NCBI RefSeq assembly: GCF_003429105.1
Contig: NZ_QVTD01000022.1
Coordinates: 47,818-111,817, forward strand
Length of the DNA stretch: 64,000 nucleotides
Direction of reading: 5' to 3'
From: Peribacillus glennii
Lineage (GTDB): Bacteria; Bacillota; Bacilli; Bacillales; DSM-1321
The position numbers were made by a program, and so were the translations under genes. The notes beneath the pieces were generated by a model. That model searched no databases. It worked only from the letters and a program-made list of their open reading frames with translations, and was not told the DNA's origin. Below, piece after piece: positions 34,842 through 45,100 of this stretch. The first letter of the stretch is position 1. Each line of letters starts with the position of its first letter.

Positions 34842-35666
34842 ATGAAATTAACAAAACTGATTTTTTCTGCATCACTGGCATTCGGTCTTTTGGCAGGAGC
34901 CACTGTTCCTGGCACGGCATCTGCAGCGGGTAAAACAACTTCCCAACTGCAAAAAGAAGTAAATTCACTTAAATCGCAGCTAAAGAAGAAGGATGCCATC
35001 ATTAAGCAGAAGGATGCATCAATCAAAAAAAGGGATACAACAATCAATAACTATAAGAAGAAATATATGTTAGATCCGGTGATGGCCCAGCTCAATTATC
35101 AAGGCTTGATGACCTCCACCACCTATACATATGGTACCAAGTCGGCACCGTCGATCCTTAGCTATGGCGGGTTGTTTTATGCGCCTGTTCAAATGATCAG
35201 TTCTACCATTGGGATGCCGTATTCCTATAATTCTTCCAATAAAACCGTTTACCTGGGTGACAAACCGGACGGCCAATATATGATGGATAATTCAAGATTA
35301 GTGCCGTTTTATGGTACAAGGACGGGACCCAATAGGGAAATTAATTCACCAATGAGCATTGGGAATCAAGTATACAATAAAGGATTACAATATTATTCAA
35401 GGGGAGATGAAAAGTTCTCCTTTAATCTGGGAGGGAAATATACAAAAATTCAAGGTTTGCTGGGACTTGACGATAGTGATAATAATTCTAGCCTGAAAGT
35501 AAAGTTTACAGATGAAAAAGGCAATGTAATATATGAGGGAGAACTTACTGAGGGTCAACTAGGGCTTGAATTAGAATTAGCAGTTTCGGGTGTTAAAACC
35601 CTTCATCTTGAAACGTATAGTAATTACGAAGTATTAGTGGATTTTGCAAATGTAACCATTCAATAA
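34842..35666 (+). CDS. Secreted coiled-coil/NPCBM-like protein under c-di-GMP control
   Basis: The 274-aa product has a clear signal peptide (MKLTKLIFSASLAFGLLAGA...ASAAG) and a short coiled coil with KKKDAIIKQKDASIKKRDTT (about 35-72). A middle region resembles the stalk-type (copper amine oxidase N-like) element found in Bacillaceae surface proteins. The C-terminal domain (about 175-274; YSRGDEKFSFNLGGKYTKIQ, ...TLHLETYSNYEVLVDFANVT) is like the NPCBM carbohydrate-binding module. GGAGAG precedes the ATG. Together with the riboswitch this suggests a surface polysaccharide-binding protein made in a c-di-GMP-dependent way. A paralog is at 36990. Confidence 0.82.
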   Translation: MKLTKLIFSASLAFGLLAGATVPGTASAAGKTTSQLQKEVNSLKSQLKKKDAIIKQKDASIKKRDTTINNYKKKYMLDPVMAQLNYQGLMTSTTYTYGTKSAPSILSYGGLFYAPVQMISSTIGMPYSYNSSNKTVYLGDKPDGQYMMDNSRLVPFYGTRTGPNREINSPMSIGNQVYNKGLQYYSRGDEKFSFNLGGKYTKIQGLLGLDDSDNNSSLKVKFTDEKGNVIYEGELTEGQLGLELELAVSGVKTLHLETYSNYEVLVDFANVTIQ

Positions 35667-35773
35667 TAGAAGATTAAAAATAAACATTCACGGTCAGGAA
35701 GTACAATGGTAAAAATGGAGCTGTTTCCTTAGGGATGGCTCCCTATTTGCAAACAAAAATCGGAGGGTTACAA

Positions 35774-36841
35774 TTGAAGAAAAAGAGTATATTCATAACA
35801 CTGCTCGCGTTGTTCTTTGCATTGCAAGTTTCATATATCGGCGGCAGCCCCCAAGTTCAGGCCGCCACGAAACCGACAACTGTCCAAGAGATTGAAAAAA
35901 TGCTAAAAGGCTGGACACTCGCTGCTGTCAATTCTGAAACGTATAAAAGCAGAACTTCCATATCCTTTGAGAAAGTGGAACCGATCGGAAAGAAATGGGC
36001 CGCCAATCAATTGGGGATTTCAATGTGGATTGAAAAAGATGCTTCGTTTGAAAACGATGTAAAATCCTTTATCCAGCAAGCAAAACAATCTGAAGTTCCA
36101 TTAAAAATTAAGAAGAATACATCGACTGTGTTCGAAGCTTCTAATTTTGATGGAGTAGAATATGTATATGACTATATTGTAAAGACGAAAACAGGCTACA
36201 TTGTGTATGAATTAGGCCTTGGAAAAGTAAATGAAGGCTGGAGACATGGAGTTTTTGATAAGGAAATCCCGACTAAAGCAAGAGTCAGTGAAATTGAAAA
36301 ACTGGCACCTCAACTGATACAAAAGTTCACGAAATATAAATTTGTGGATACGCAGAAAAATGAGCCGGTAATGAAAGCTATAGATCAACAAAAACAATGG
36401 AAGCTAACAGAAACAAGGATCACTGGCAATGTAAAAACGGAATATGCTCCGAATGGATGGACCCGTGAATTTGAAAAAGAAGGCAAATCCGGAAAATACA
36501 GCTTGGACATATACAAAACGCGGATTACGAAAGAAAGGCACACCGGATTGTTAAAGAGGTTTAAAGACATATCAACCTTAACCAATTCTTCAAAGTATGT
36601 GAAAGCATATAGAACGGAACAACCGATCAGCGTTATTGATGACTACCCTGGAGGCCGGTTAGGTGACAGCCGCATTGTGTTTGTTCAGAAAAAAGGAAGC
36701 AGTTCTGTCGAGTATTACAAAATATACGTTGGAGCGCCAACGGACTCCAATATTGAGAGATGGAATTCAACCGATAAGAAAGAGGCAGCCAATGCGATTA
36801 ACACGGTAATCAATAGCCTGATTAAAGCAAATACGAAATAA
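35774..36841 (+). CDS. Secreted protein of unknown function, 355 aa
   Basis: A TTG start at 35774 with GGAGGG just upstream gives a signal peptide (MKKKSIFITLLALFFALQVS ... VQAAT). The mature part shows two related halves of roughly 150 residues, each containing an amphipathic helix (EIEKMLKGWTLAAVNSE; AIDQQKQWKLTETRIT) and beta strands. I do not recognise a named domain. It contains no Cys. It follows the c-di-GMP-regulated gene by about 110 bp without an obvious terminator between them, so it may be co-transcribed. Surface location inferred. Confidence 0.72.
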   Translation: MKKKSIFITLLALFFALQVSYIGGSPQVQAATKPTTVQEIEKMLKGWTLAAVNSETYKSRTSISFEKVEPIGKKWAANQLGISMWIEKDASFENDVKSFIQQAKQSEVPLKIKKNTSTVFEASNFDGVEYVYDYIVKTKTGYIVYELGLGKVNEGWRHGVFDKEIPTKARVSEIEKLAPQLIQKFTKYKFVDTQKNEPVMKAIDQQKQWKLTETRITGNVKTEYAPNGWTREFEKEGKSGKYSLDIYKTRITKERHTGLLKRFKDISTLTNSSKYVKAYRTEQPISVIDDYPGGRLGDSRIVFVQKKGSSSVEYYKIYVGAPTDSNIERWNSTDKKEAANAINTVINSLIKANTK

Positions 36842-36856
36842 AAGGTACTTGTTGGG

Positions 36857-36884
36857 AAAGCACTCATTGTTTTGAGTGCTTTTT
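36857..36884 (+). terminator. Terminator
   Basis: AAAGCACTCA pairs with TGAGTGCTTTTT around TTGTTT. Confidence 0.88.
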
Positions 36885-36989
36885 AAGTTACCCAACTAAC
36901 AATCATATGGTTATTGCCCCAATATCCAGAAATATAGTAATATAGAACCGGTACATATTTACTACAAGATTTTCAACGGAGGAAATAAT

Positions 36990-37787
36990 GTGAGAAAAAG
37001 AATGGCATTGCTAGTTTTGACAGCGTTTCTAACACTTGGGTCAGCTACACCTTCATTAGCGAAAACGGAATCTGTTTCATCTTTAAAAAAACAGATTAGT
37101 AAACTCCAAAGTGAAAATAAGAAACTAAAATCAGAGGTATCCACATTAAAAAAGAAGGTGCCTACCGTAATCGCAGGTAACATTTATAAGGATGGAGTTT
37201 CAGCAGGTTCATCTCAGTTTGTTACAATGGCGGGTAAAGATTATGTGGAAATAGGAAGTATAGTTCCTTTGTTAACTGTATATGATGAGACGGATTTTGT
37301 GTTTAATAGATCATTAAAGAGTTTATATCTAGGTCTTACTCCCAGAAATGGCATGATTGATTTAACACGATTAAGTCCTTATGAGGAATATAACTATAGT
37401 GATTTGTATTATCTTGCATATGATATGGGCAGCCGCGGAATTCAAATTAACGGAAAACGTTATACTACAGGCATAACTGGAAGATATAGTAATTGGTTCG
37501 CTAGCTCTCAGTCAGGCTCTGTGGGGGTACAGTATAAATTGGATGGAAAATATACAGCTTTAAAGTTCAAGTATGGAATGGATGATAATTCGTCTGCTTC
37601 AGGCAGTCTGTCTGTATATGGAGATGGCAATCTTCTTTTTGACAGCGGCAATATTGAAAGATTGGAAGATGCTAAGGAAGCGCAGGTTGACATCCAGGGC
37701 GTTAAGTTTCTAGAGATTAGTATAAACATGTCTCCGAAAGCCCAGGAATCATACCCAGTTCTCGCTGAACCAGTTTTGCTTCCATAA
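36990..37787 (+). CDS. Secreted coiled-coil/NPCBM-like protein, paralog of 34842
   Basis: The 265-aa product begins at a GTG with CGGAGGAAAT upstream. It has a signal peptide (RMALLVLTAFLTLGSATPSL), a Lys/Ser/Glu coiled coil (about 27-58), a middle domain, and an NPCBM-like C-terminal domain (about 160-260; SVGVQYKLDGKYTALKFKYG, ...DIQGVKFLEISIN). The layout is the same as in the riboswitch-controlled protein at 34842, so the two are paralogs. No riboswitch precedes this one. Role on the surface inferred. Confidence 0.78.
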   Translation: MRKRMALLVLTAFLTLGSATPSLAKTESVSSLKKQISKLQSENKKLKSEVSTLKKKVPTVIAGNIYKDGVSAGSSQFVTMAGKDYVEIGSIVPLLTVYDETDFVFNRSLKSLYLGLTPRNGMIDLTRLSPYEEYNYSDLYYLAYDMGSRGIQINGKRYTTGITGRYSNWFASSQSGSVGVQYKLDGKYTALKFKYGMDDNSSASGSLSVYGDGNLLFDSGNIERLEDAKEAQVDIQGVKFLEISINMSPKAQESYPVLAEPVLLP

Positions 37788-37798
37788 TAAGCAACTTG

Positions 37799-37825
37799 AA
37801 GCATCCATTGCATGGATGCTTTTTA
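37799..37825 (+). terminator. Terminator
   Basis: AAGCATCCAT and ATGGATGCTT pair around TGC, followed by T residues. Confidence 0.88.
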
Positions 37826-38022
37826 GTTATGAAAGAAGTCAAACGGGACGTGTCTCTTGCAAGTTAAGATGGCTGTACGCCCCCGCAACAATCAACAAAG
37901 TTTTCATTTTTACGGGTGCTGTTTATAATGGAAAAGAGAGCCATTTGGCTGTCCGCCCTTAGCCCTATACGAAATTGCCAATTGAATTTGGTAAACTAAT
38001 AGAAGAAAAGAGGAGGGGAAAT

Positions 38023-40032
38023 ATGAAAAAGCTGCTATTGCTTTTTAGTATTTTGCTGGCCGGACTGCTGGTGCTGGCCGGGTGCCAGAATGACCCGGTT
38101 CCTGAGGACCGCCTTGCCGCCTATACGAAGCTTTGGAACGAGCGGAAGTTTGACCAGATGTATGGCTATCTTTCTGCAGACGTGAAGAAAAAACTTAGTA
38201 AGAAAGAATTCACGGAGCGTTATGAGAAAATCTATAAAGATATCGAGGCCGAAAATCTAAAGGTTACCTATAAGAAACCGAAAGAACCGGAGGACCATGA
38301 TGACAAGGAGAACGTGGCCTTGCCGTTCTCAGTCAAAATGGATACGATGGCCGGTCCCGTCAGCTTTGATCAGAAAGCCACCATGGTCAAAGAAGAACGT
38401 GATGACCAAACAAACTGGTATATTAAATGGAATCCGGGCCATATATTTGCCGGGATGCAGGAAAACGATAAAATCGGCATCACGACCGAGCCGGCAATCA
38501 GGGGAGAAATCGTCGACCGCAACGAGCGCGGCCTTGCGATGAACGGAATTGTTGCTGAAGTTTCCCTTGTGCCGGAACAAATGGCTGGAAAAGAAGCTTC
38601 CATCGTTTCACAGCTGGGAAGCTTGTTAAACATGAGCAGTGATGAAATAAACAAGCTGCTGAATCAGCCTTGGGTTCAGCCCAATATGAGTGTTCCGATC
38701 AAAAAGGTGGATCCAGCACAAACATCACTCATTCAAAAACTGCAAAGCATTCCGGGTGTGGCGATTAACGAAGTGGAAGAACGAGTATATCCTTATAAGG
38801 AAGTAACCGCCCATCTGGTTGGCTATATCGGGCCTGTTTCCGCTGAGGATCTGAAAAGGCTGAAAGGGAAAGGCTACAGCTCTAATGATGAAATTGGGAA
38901 ACGCGGCCTTGAACAAATCCTGGAGGAGCGCCTGAAAGGACAGGGCGGTGCGAAGATTTTCATTAAAGGGGAAAACGGCCAGGATACGGTTGTCGCTGAA
39001 ACACCGGCCAAAGAAGGCGAAACGATCACACTGACGATAGACGCCGAATTACAGAAAGAGATTTTTAACCAATATAAGAAGGATACCGGTTCGGCTGCGG
39101 CCATCCACCCGTTAACCGGTGAAACGCTGGCACTTGTCAGCAGCCCGTCATTCGACCCGAACAAATTCGTTTATGGCATTTCAAGCGAAGAACGGGAAGC
39201 ACTTGAAAAAGATCCGCGAAAACCGCTGCTCAACCGTTTCAGCTCCGTGTATGCACCGGGTTCAGCGATGAAACCGCTGACCGCGGCTATTTCACTCGAA
39301 AACGGAATAGACCCGCAGAAAACGTTGAACATTTCGGGGAAGCAATGGAGCAAAAAGGGCTGGAAGGACCACTCCATCACAAGGGTAAGTGATCCGGGAA
39401 AGCCAATCGACATGCAAGGTGCCCTCATTTACTCTGACAATATTTATTTTGCGCAGAGGGCACTGGAGCTTGGGAACAAGAAATTCCCGAACGGGCTGAA
39501 GGCATTTGGCTATGAAGACGAGATGCCATTTGACTACCCGATCAAACCTTCCAAAATAGGAAAACTGGATAGTGAAGGCCGCCTGGCAGACAGCGGCTAT
39601 GGCCAGGGTCAAACATTAATGAGCACCATACACGCTGCAGCTTCATACACTGCGTTTTTGAATGATGGAGATGTTTTGGCTCCTTCTTTAATAAGTGATG
39701 ATAAAACGGAGACGAAGGTTTGGAAGGAAAACGCCATGTCTGCCGACCATGCGAAACAGGTTACAACAATGCTGAAAAAGGTCATCTCCGACCCGAAAGG
39801 CACACCACACTCTGCAAGCAAGCTGGGCATCCCTCTGGCAGGGAAAACAGGAACAGCGGAATTGAAAAGTGCAAAAGGACAGAATGGCAAGGAAAACGGG
39901 TGGTTTGTCACTTATAATACAAAAGATCCACGCCTCCTGATGGCCTGGATGATGGAAGACGTGAAAGGCAAGGGCGGATCCAAGTATGTGGTGGAGAAGA
40001 TGAAGCCGGTGTTGAAGGATTATTTGAAGTAA
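38023..40032 (+). CDS. pbpC: Class B penicillin-binding protein, lipoprotein with MecA N-terminal domain (PbpC/PBP3-like)
   Basis: The 669-aa enzyme cross-links peptidoglycan outside the membrane. It has a lipobox (LVLAGC, Cys21), an NTF2-like MecA N-terminal domain (about 27-145), a PBP dimerisation domain (about 150-325) and a transpeptidase domain. The catalytic SxxK is S414-A-M-K, the SxN is S471-D-N, and the KTG is K608-T-G. This layout matches Bacillus PbpC (PBP3), which is related to PBP2a and may have low beta-lactam affinity; resistance here is not shown. AGGAGGGG precedes the ATG at 38023. Monocistronic. Confidence 0.9.
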   Translation: MKKLLLLFSILLAGLLVLAGCQNDPVPEDRLAAYTKLWNERKFDQMYGYLSADVKKKLSKKEFTERYEKIYKDIEAENLKVTYKKPKEPEDHDDKENVALPFSVKMDTMAGPVSFDQKATMVKEERDDQTNWYIKWNPGHIFAGMQENDKIGITTEPAIRGEIVDRNERGLAMNGIVAEVSLVPEQMAGKEASIVSQLGSLLNMSSDEINKLLNQPWVQPNMSVPIKKVDPAQTSLIQKLQSIPGVAINEVEERVYPYKEVTAHLVGYIGPVSAEDLKRLKGKGYSSNDEIGKRGLEQILEERLKGQGGAKIFIKGENGQDTVVAETPAKEGETITLTIDAELQKEIFNQYKKDTGSAAAIHPLTGETLALVSSPSFDPNKFVYGISSEEREALEKDPRKPLLNRFSSVYAPGSAMKPLTAAISLENGIDPQKTLNISGKQWSKKGWKDHSITRVSDPGKPIDMQGALIYSDNIYFAQRALELGNKKFPNGLKAFGYEDEMPFDYPIKPSKIGKLDSEGRLADSGYGQGQTLMSTIHAAASYTAFLNDGDVLAPSLISDDKTETKVWKENAMSADHAKQVTTMLKKVISDPKGTPHSASKLGIPLAGKTGTAELKSAKGQNGKENGWFVTYNTKDPRLLMAWMMEDVKGKGGSKYVVEKMKPVLKDYLK

Positions 40033-40067
40033 AGAACATATACGCAAAACTATTTTTTTAAGTATCT

Positions 40068-40101
40068 AGAACTTGGGGGAGGCCCCCGGGTTCTTTTTTT
40101 T
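40068..40101 (+). terminator. Terminator of pbpC
   Basis: AGAAC-TT-GGGGG pairs with CCCCC-GG-GTTCT around AGG, followed by eight T residues. Confidence 0.9.
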
Positions 40102-40372
40102 GCTAAAAAAGCATATGTTCCTTCCGGCTTAGGTCTTAATCAAACGTTTGATTAAATCACTCAGCTTAGACTTTTCAAAGATTTTTTTCGCTGCTTCTCT
40201 ATGCAGCCTTTTATGCAATTTTAGAAATTGTTCTTAATCGGAATTTTATTGAAGTTGTGCAGTGATTTTGCTTAAAGATGGAAATATTGCTAATATATAG
40301 AATATTAATAGGGGAAAAGTTGTGTTTTTTTGCCATGTTAATATAGAAAAATATAAGAAAAGGGGAGAAAGC

Positions 40373-41413
40373 ATGAAGAAGTTATTAGCATGTATCTTGT
40401 CTGCAATACTATTATTTACATTTACCTCAGGAACTTTGGCATCAAGCAAAATGACACTAAAGAAGATATGGTCTTATAAGAACGAGGCCTCATTGCCAGA
40501 AAAGTGGCTATACCATGTAGTCAAGGATGGCAATTCTATATATATGACAGGGAATGGACAAGGATATGCAAGGATGCTTGCCATCAGCCCTAAGGGAAAA
40601 AGAGTGTGGGAAAAGGAGCTTTCGGACGGTTTTGCGGTGGGGCTTGGCGAAACACCAGTGCTGTATGTAAGCAAGAATGGCACCATTACTAAATATAATC
40701 TCACTACAGGAGGGAAAATACATACGGTCAAAACACCATTTAAATCGGACTATATAGAGTTAGCGGGTGTTTCCCTATCCGATACGCTGTATGTAGTGAA
40801 TGATGAAAATGAAGTTCTTGAGATAAGCGACGATGGGAAGGTCATCTCCAATAAAGGAAGGGTTAGTGCAACGGAAGACAATAACAATTTGAAGGTATAT
40901 AAACCGAATGTCCAAAACTGGGATGACGAAACGCCAAAAAAGGTGGAGGACGCGCTAACTAAAAGTAAACCAGCTTTTGCAGCGGATAAAAAGAAATTTG
41001 AAGCCGCCTATGGCAAAGGGGCTAAATATGAATATATATACTCGATGTATAAGGCATTAGGTTCAGAGCTCTATGTCGCAGCAAACTATGACATATCTGG
41101 TACAAAAACAGGAAAAAAGGAAGTGACCCATTCCGTGCTTTACCGCTTCACGAAAGATGGAAAAAAGCTAGCTGCAAAGGATCTCGGTGATCTTCGAGCC
41201 TCTGATATAGCTGTTAATTCCAAAGGCGTCCAGTATGTTTCCTTGCACACACCATTCAGCAGCTCTAAATCTTCCTCTGTTGTCAGGGTTTTTGATAAAA
41301 AATATCAACAACTGACAGAGCTGAAGCTAACAGGCCAAACCGTATTTGAAGGAAAGCTGATAAACAATAAGCTGTACCTCGTAACAGACCGCTACTTCTA
41401 TGTATATCAATAA
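40373..41413 (+). CDS. Secreted beta-propeller-like protein
   Basis: The 346-aa product has a signal peptide (MKKLLACILSAILLFTFTSG TLASS) and repeats of the type x-I-S-x-x-G-K-x-x-W-E-K or F-x-K-D-G-K-x-L, as in PQQ-like/WD-type beta-propellers (LAISPKGKRVWEKEL, LEISDDGKVIS, RFTKDGKKLAAKDL). A charged insertion (about 180-225) separates two groups of blades. Only about five to six blades can be counted. AGGGGAGAA precedes the ATG. A terminator-like hairpin follows at 41493. Probably a surface scaffold; ligand unknown. Confidence 0.72.
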   Translation: MKKLLACILSAILLFTFTSGTLASSKMTLKKIWSYKNEASLPEKWLYHVVKDGNSIYMTGNGQGYARMLAISPKGKRVWEKELSDGFAVGLGETPVLYVSKNGTITKYNLTTGGKIHTVKTPFKSDYIELAGVSLSDTLYVVNDENEVLEISDDGKVISNKGRVSATEDNNNLKVYKPNVQNWDDETPKKVEDALTKSKPAFAADKKKFEAAYGKGAKYEYIYSMYKALGSELYVAANYDISGTKTGKKEVTHSVLYRFTKDGKKLAAKDLGDLRASDIAVNSKGVQYVSLHTPFSSSKSSSVVRVFDKKYQQLTELKLTGQTVFEGKLINNKLYLVTDRYFYVYQ

Positions 41414-41492
41414 TCCGCTGAAGCAGTGAATAAAGTAGATCAATCGACGGAGTGAACCCAAAATGTGTCACACTTATGTATTTAGCCAGCTT

Positions 41493-41532
41493 AAAGGCAT
41501 GGGCCTAGGTATTCACCTGGCTTATGCCTTTT
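41493..41532 (+). terminator. Terminator-like hairpin before the S-layer promoter
   Basis: AAAGGCAT pairs with ATGCCTTTT, with inner pairing GGCCTAGGT/ACCTGG. Confidence 0.7.
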
Positions 41533-41720
41533 AATTATGCCGTCATTTGTAAAACTGTAATAAGTTGTGCTGCTTTTGACACAAGTGTTAACATGTTTTT
41601 CCTTTAAAACAGCATAATCTTAACATATCTTTACATTTCAATCTGCTGCTTCCTTTGCAGACCTAACCAAATTATCCAAAAAACACCTTTAATTAGGTCG
41701 TATGGACTAGTAAAATAACA

Positions 41721-41748
41721 TTGACATTTGTTGCAAGGTTGTTATAAT
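41721..41748 (+). promoter_or_regulatory. Sigma-A-type promoter of the S-layer gene
   Basis: TTGACA (41721-41726), 16-bp spacer, TATAAT (41743-41748): two perfect consensus hexamers. They lie about 355 bp before the S-layer ATG, implying a leader of about 350 nt. Confidence 0.75.
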
Positions 41749-41845
41749 CCTGTAATATTTTTTGAGCATAAAAGTAAAGATTGGTAATATATATGGTTGA
41801 GTGTGGAGGTGTTGGTAATTATTACTAGTATGTAAAGGTAAAAAA

Positions 41846-41953
41846 ATGAATAAAAAGCTAGAAATTCCTAGAATATTGTATTATTATTGTTTTACAAGAA
41901 CGAAATGGAAATTTACTAGAATTTGTTCTTGTGAGTCGTTAGTACCAGTTTGA
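41846..41953 (+). CDS. Possible 35-aa upstream ORF in the S-layer leader
   Basis: AAAGG at 7-bp spacing precedes ATG AAT AAA AAG; the peptide MNKKLEIPRILYYYCFTRTK continues to a TGA at 41951. It lies inside the long leader of the S-layer mRNA and includes a perfect 8-bp hairpin (ACAAGAAC/GTTCTTGT, about 41893-41932). It could be a regulatory leader peptide or a chance ORF. Confidence 0.35.
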   Translation: MNKKLEIPRILYYYCFTRTKWKFTRICSCESLVPV

Positions 41954-42102
41954 ACAAACATTTAGAGATAGACAGATAGAGTTCAAGAAATGCTGGTGCA
42001 AATGTCGTTAGTTCTGTAAGTCATTGGAAAATTTGATGTTGGCTTTTATACATACCTTTCCGATGCACTACTTTTTATATTTGAAGGGAGATTTTTTACC
42101 AA

Positions 42103-45100
42103 ATGAGTAAAAAGAAAGCAATCAAAATCGCAACTGCATCTGCTATCGCGGCTTCCGCGTTCGCTGCTGTTGCACCTACACAATCCGAAGCGGCTACAAG
42201 CGTAAAGACTCTAGTAGACGATGCTGTTAAGGCAGCTAAGAAAGCAAGAGAAGCTTACACAACTTCTTCAACAGTAGTACCAGCTTCCAAGCTGACTCCA
42301 CTAGTTGAAGCTGCAGAGAAAAAGATCAAGGCTGCAGAAGCTAAAGTTAACGGTTTAAAAGGTGGCGACACAAAAGACGGTTACCTTGCTAAGCTGAGCA
42401 CTGCTAAGAAATACGTTTCTGACGTTAAGGCTTACATCGCTGCAGTAGAAGATGCAAAAGAACTTTCCGAAGCTGCAAGTGATCTTAAAGCTGCTGTAAT
42501 CGAAGAAAACATCAGCTACATCAAGAAAAACGCTAAAGACATTGCGGCTCTTAAAGGCGCTGCTGATGAAGTTAAGAAACAAGTTGTCGGTGCAACTGCT
42601 GAAAAAGCAATCATCAACAAATACCTTAAATATGCGGCTGACATCGCTCAAGGTGCTAACGCAGTATACTACGCTGAAAAAGCTAACTACTACGTAGGTA
42701 AGAACGATGTTGAAACTGCTAAGGAAAGAATCGAAGTTGCAAAAGCTGAGCTTGAAGGAGTAAGCGAAACTTCAGCATTCGGTAAAGCAGCTCGTGAAGC
42801 TGTTAAAAAAGCCGAAGAGGCTATTGCTGCGAAAGAATACGAAGCAGTGAAAAAAGCGGTTGAAGAAAAAGTAGCTGCATTTGAAGCACTTGCAAACGGC
42901 GATCTTTCAACTCAAGAAAAAATCGATGCTGCTAATGCTGCTAAAGATGCAGTGAAGTATGATGGCTTGAATGATGCAGACAAAGCTGCATTTGAAGCTC
43001 GTGTTACTGAAGCAAACAAAAAAGTAGATGCTGCTATAGAAGCAATTAAAGCTCCTAAAGTTGAATCGGTAAGTGCGATTAACTCTAAATCAGTAACAGT
43101 AAAATTCAACAAAACTGTTGATGATACTAAAGCTGTATTTGGAGTAACTAAAGATTCTTTCAAAGTAAATGTTGCAGCAACTACTTGGAATGCTGATAAA
43201 ACTGAGGCTACTTTAGAACTGACTAGCAAGCTAACTGCTGGAACTTACTCTGTTAGTGTAACAGGATTAACTGATTCAGCTCTAACTGGTTCAGTAGTTG
43301 CCCAAGATGAAAAAGTAGCAGGTATTGAAATTCTTTCCGAGAATGCTCCTTTAAATGACAAAGAAGCTTCAGTTGGTTACAAAGTGGTTAACCAATATGG
43401 AGAAGATTTAACAAAACTTGAAGATGTTGAAGTTAGCCTTTCAGGAGCTAAACTTGTTTCAGCTACTGCTGGTACATTAACATTCACATCTGCATCAGGT
43501 ACAGATCTTAAAGCAGGAGATAAGGTTGTAGCAACAATTATTCACAAAGCATCAGCTACATCTACTACTAAGACGTTAACTGTTTCTGCTGCAGCTAAAG
43601 CTTCAGAAGTTTCTTTCGGAACTCTGTACAATAAAGATGGTAAAACTTTAAATGAGGATACTAATTTATCAACTGATAAATTCTACCTTCCTCTTGAAGT
43701 GAAAGACCAATATGGCAATGTCATCACAGATGCTAAAAAGATTGCAAAAGATGACTTGTTTATAACAAACACAAATCCATTAGCTGTAACTGCTGATTTA
43801 GCTAACCTTACTACTATCAAAATCGGCGACAAAGATACACTAGTGTTACCATTAAGTGTTCCTGCTGGTAAAACTACCGCTGTTGTTGGTGAAACAACAA
43901 TTACTGTTATTGCAGCTGCTTCAGGTAAAAACACTCAATCTAAAGTAACAGTTGCTGAAACAACTCGTACTGATGAAGTGAAATTTGGTACAGCTACAGT
44001 ATTTGCAGGTGAAGAAACACTTGTTCCTGTAACTGTTAAAGACAAGAACGGTAATGAAATTAAAGATCTAAAAGTACTTAAAGATGAAGTTAAAGGTATT
44101 AAAGTAACATCTAAAGTTGGAGTAATTGCAGATGAGTTAGTTGAAAAAGACGGTGCGTTGTACATTAAGGTTGCTCCTTTAGCAAACAAAAATGATGTTC
44201 ACACTGTTGTAGTTCAATCTTCAACTAACAAAGTTGCTACAGTTACATTAACTGCTAAAGATGCAATTGCTCCAAAAGTTATTACTGGTTTAGATAGCAA
44301 AGTTAGCACAAGTGTTCGTGAGCTAGCTGAAGCAAAAGTAGAAATCGACAAAGAAGATATAGTTGTTGAAGATCAATACGGCCAAGCAATTGCTGCTGAC
44401 AAATTACTTGCTAAACTAGGAGACGATTATAAAATCGTTGCTGAAACAGTAGAAGGAGCACCATTCACTGTATCAGGCGAAATTACTAAAGTCGGCGGAG
44501 TAATTACAGTTGCTTATAAAGCTGGTCAAGATAGAACATCTGCTAACGTAACATTCAAACTAGCTAAATATGACGAAATTGAGAAAGATTTCGTAAAAGT
44601 AGAAGCAAGTTCTTACGCTAAAGAGTTCTCTGTTGTAAAAGATAGCTCATTTGCTTCTTACAAAGTAAATGATATTGCTCCTATCTATGTAACAGGAGAT
44701 AACGAAGCAGGTTATGCAATTCCAGCAGGATACGGAAAAGCAATTGTTGTCAAAGCTGTTACAGGTTCAGGTGGAGAAGTAACACTTGACGAAGGTGACG
44801 ATTATACAGTTAAGTCTACTGTCCTAGATTCCGTTGCAGATAGCGATGTAACTGGTAACGATGCTGCAGCTGTAAACTTCGATAAAGATGCAACAACTGC
44901 AACTGCAAAAGTTACAATCACTATCAACGCTACAGGTGAAGAAATTGTTAAAGACGTAACATTCTCTAATGTTGCTCCTAAAGTTGAAAAAGTTGAAGTT
45001 GTCAAGAATGAAACTGTTGTTAATGGTGAAGGAGTAGCTCAGGCTATTGCTCCTACAGCTACATTAACACCTGCTTCTGCATCTGCCACTTATGCAAAAG

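Noticed and set aside
38023..40032. mecA-type methicillin-resistance gene
   Set aside because: The MecA N-terminal domain is shared with native Bacillus PbpC/PBP3; there are no mec regulators or cassette recombinases.
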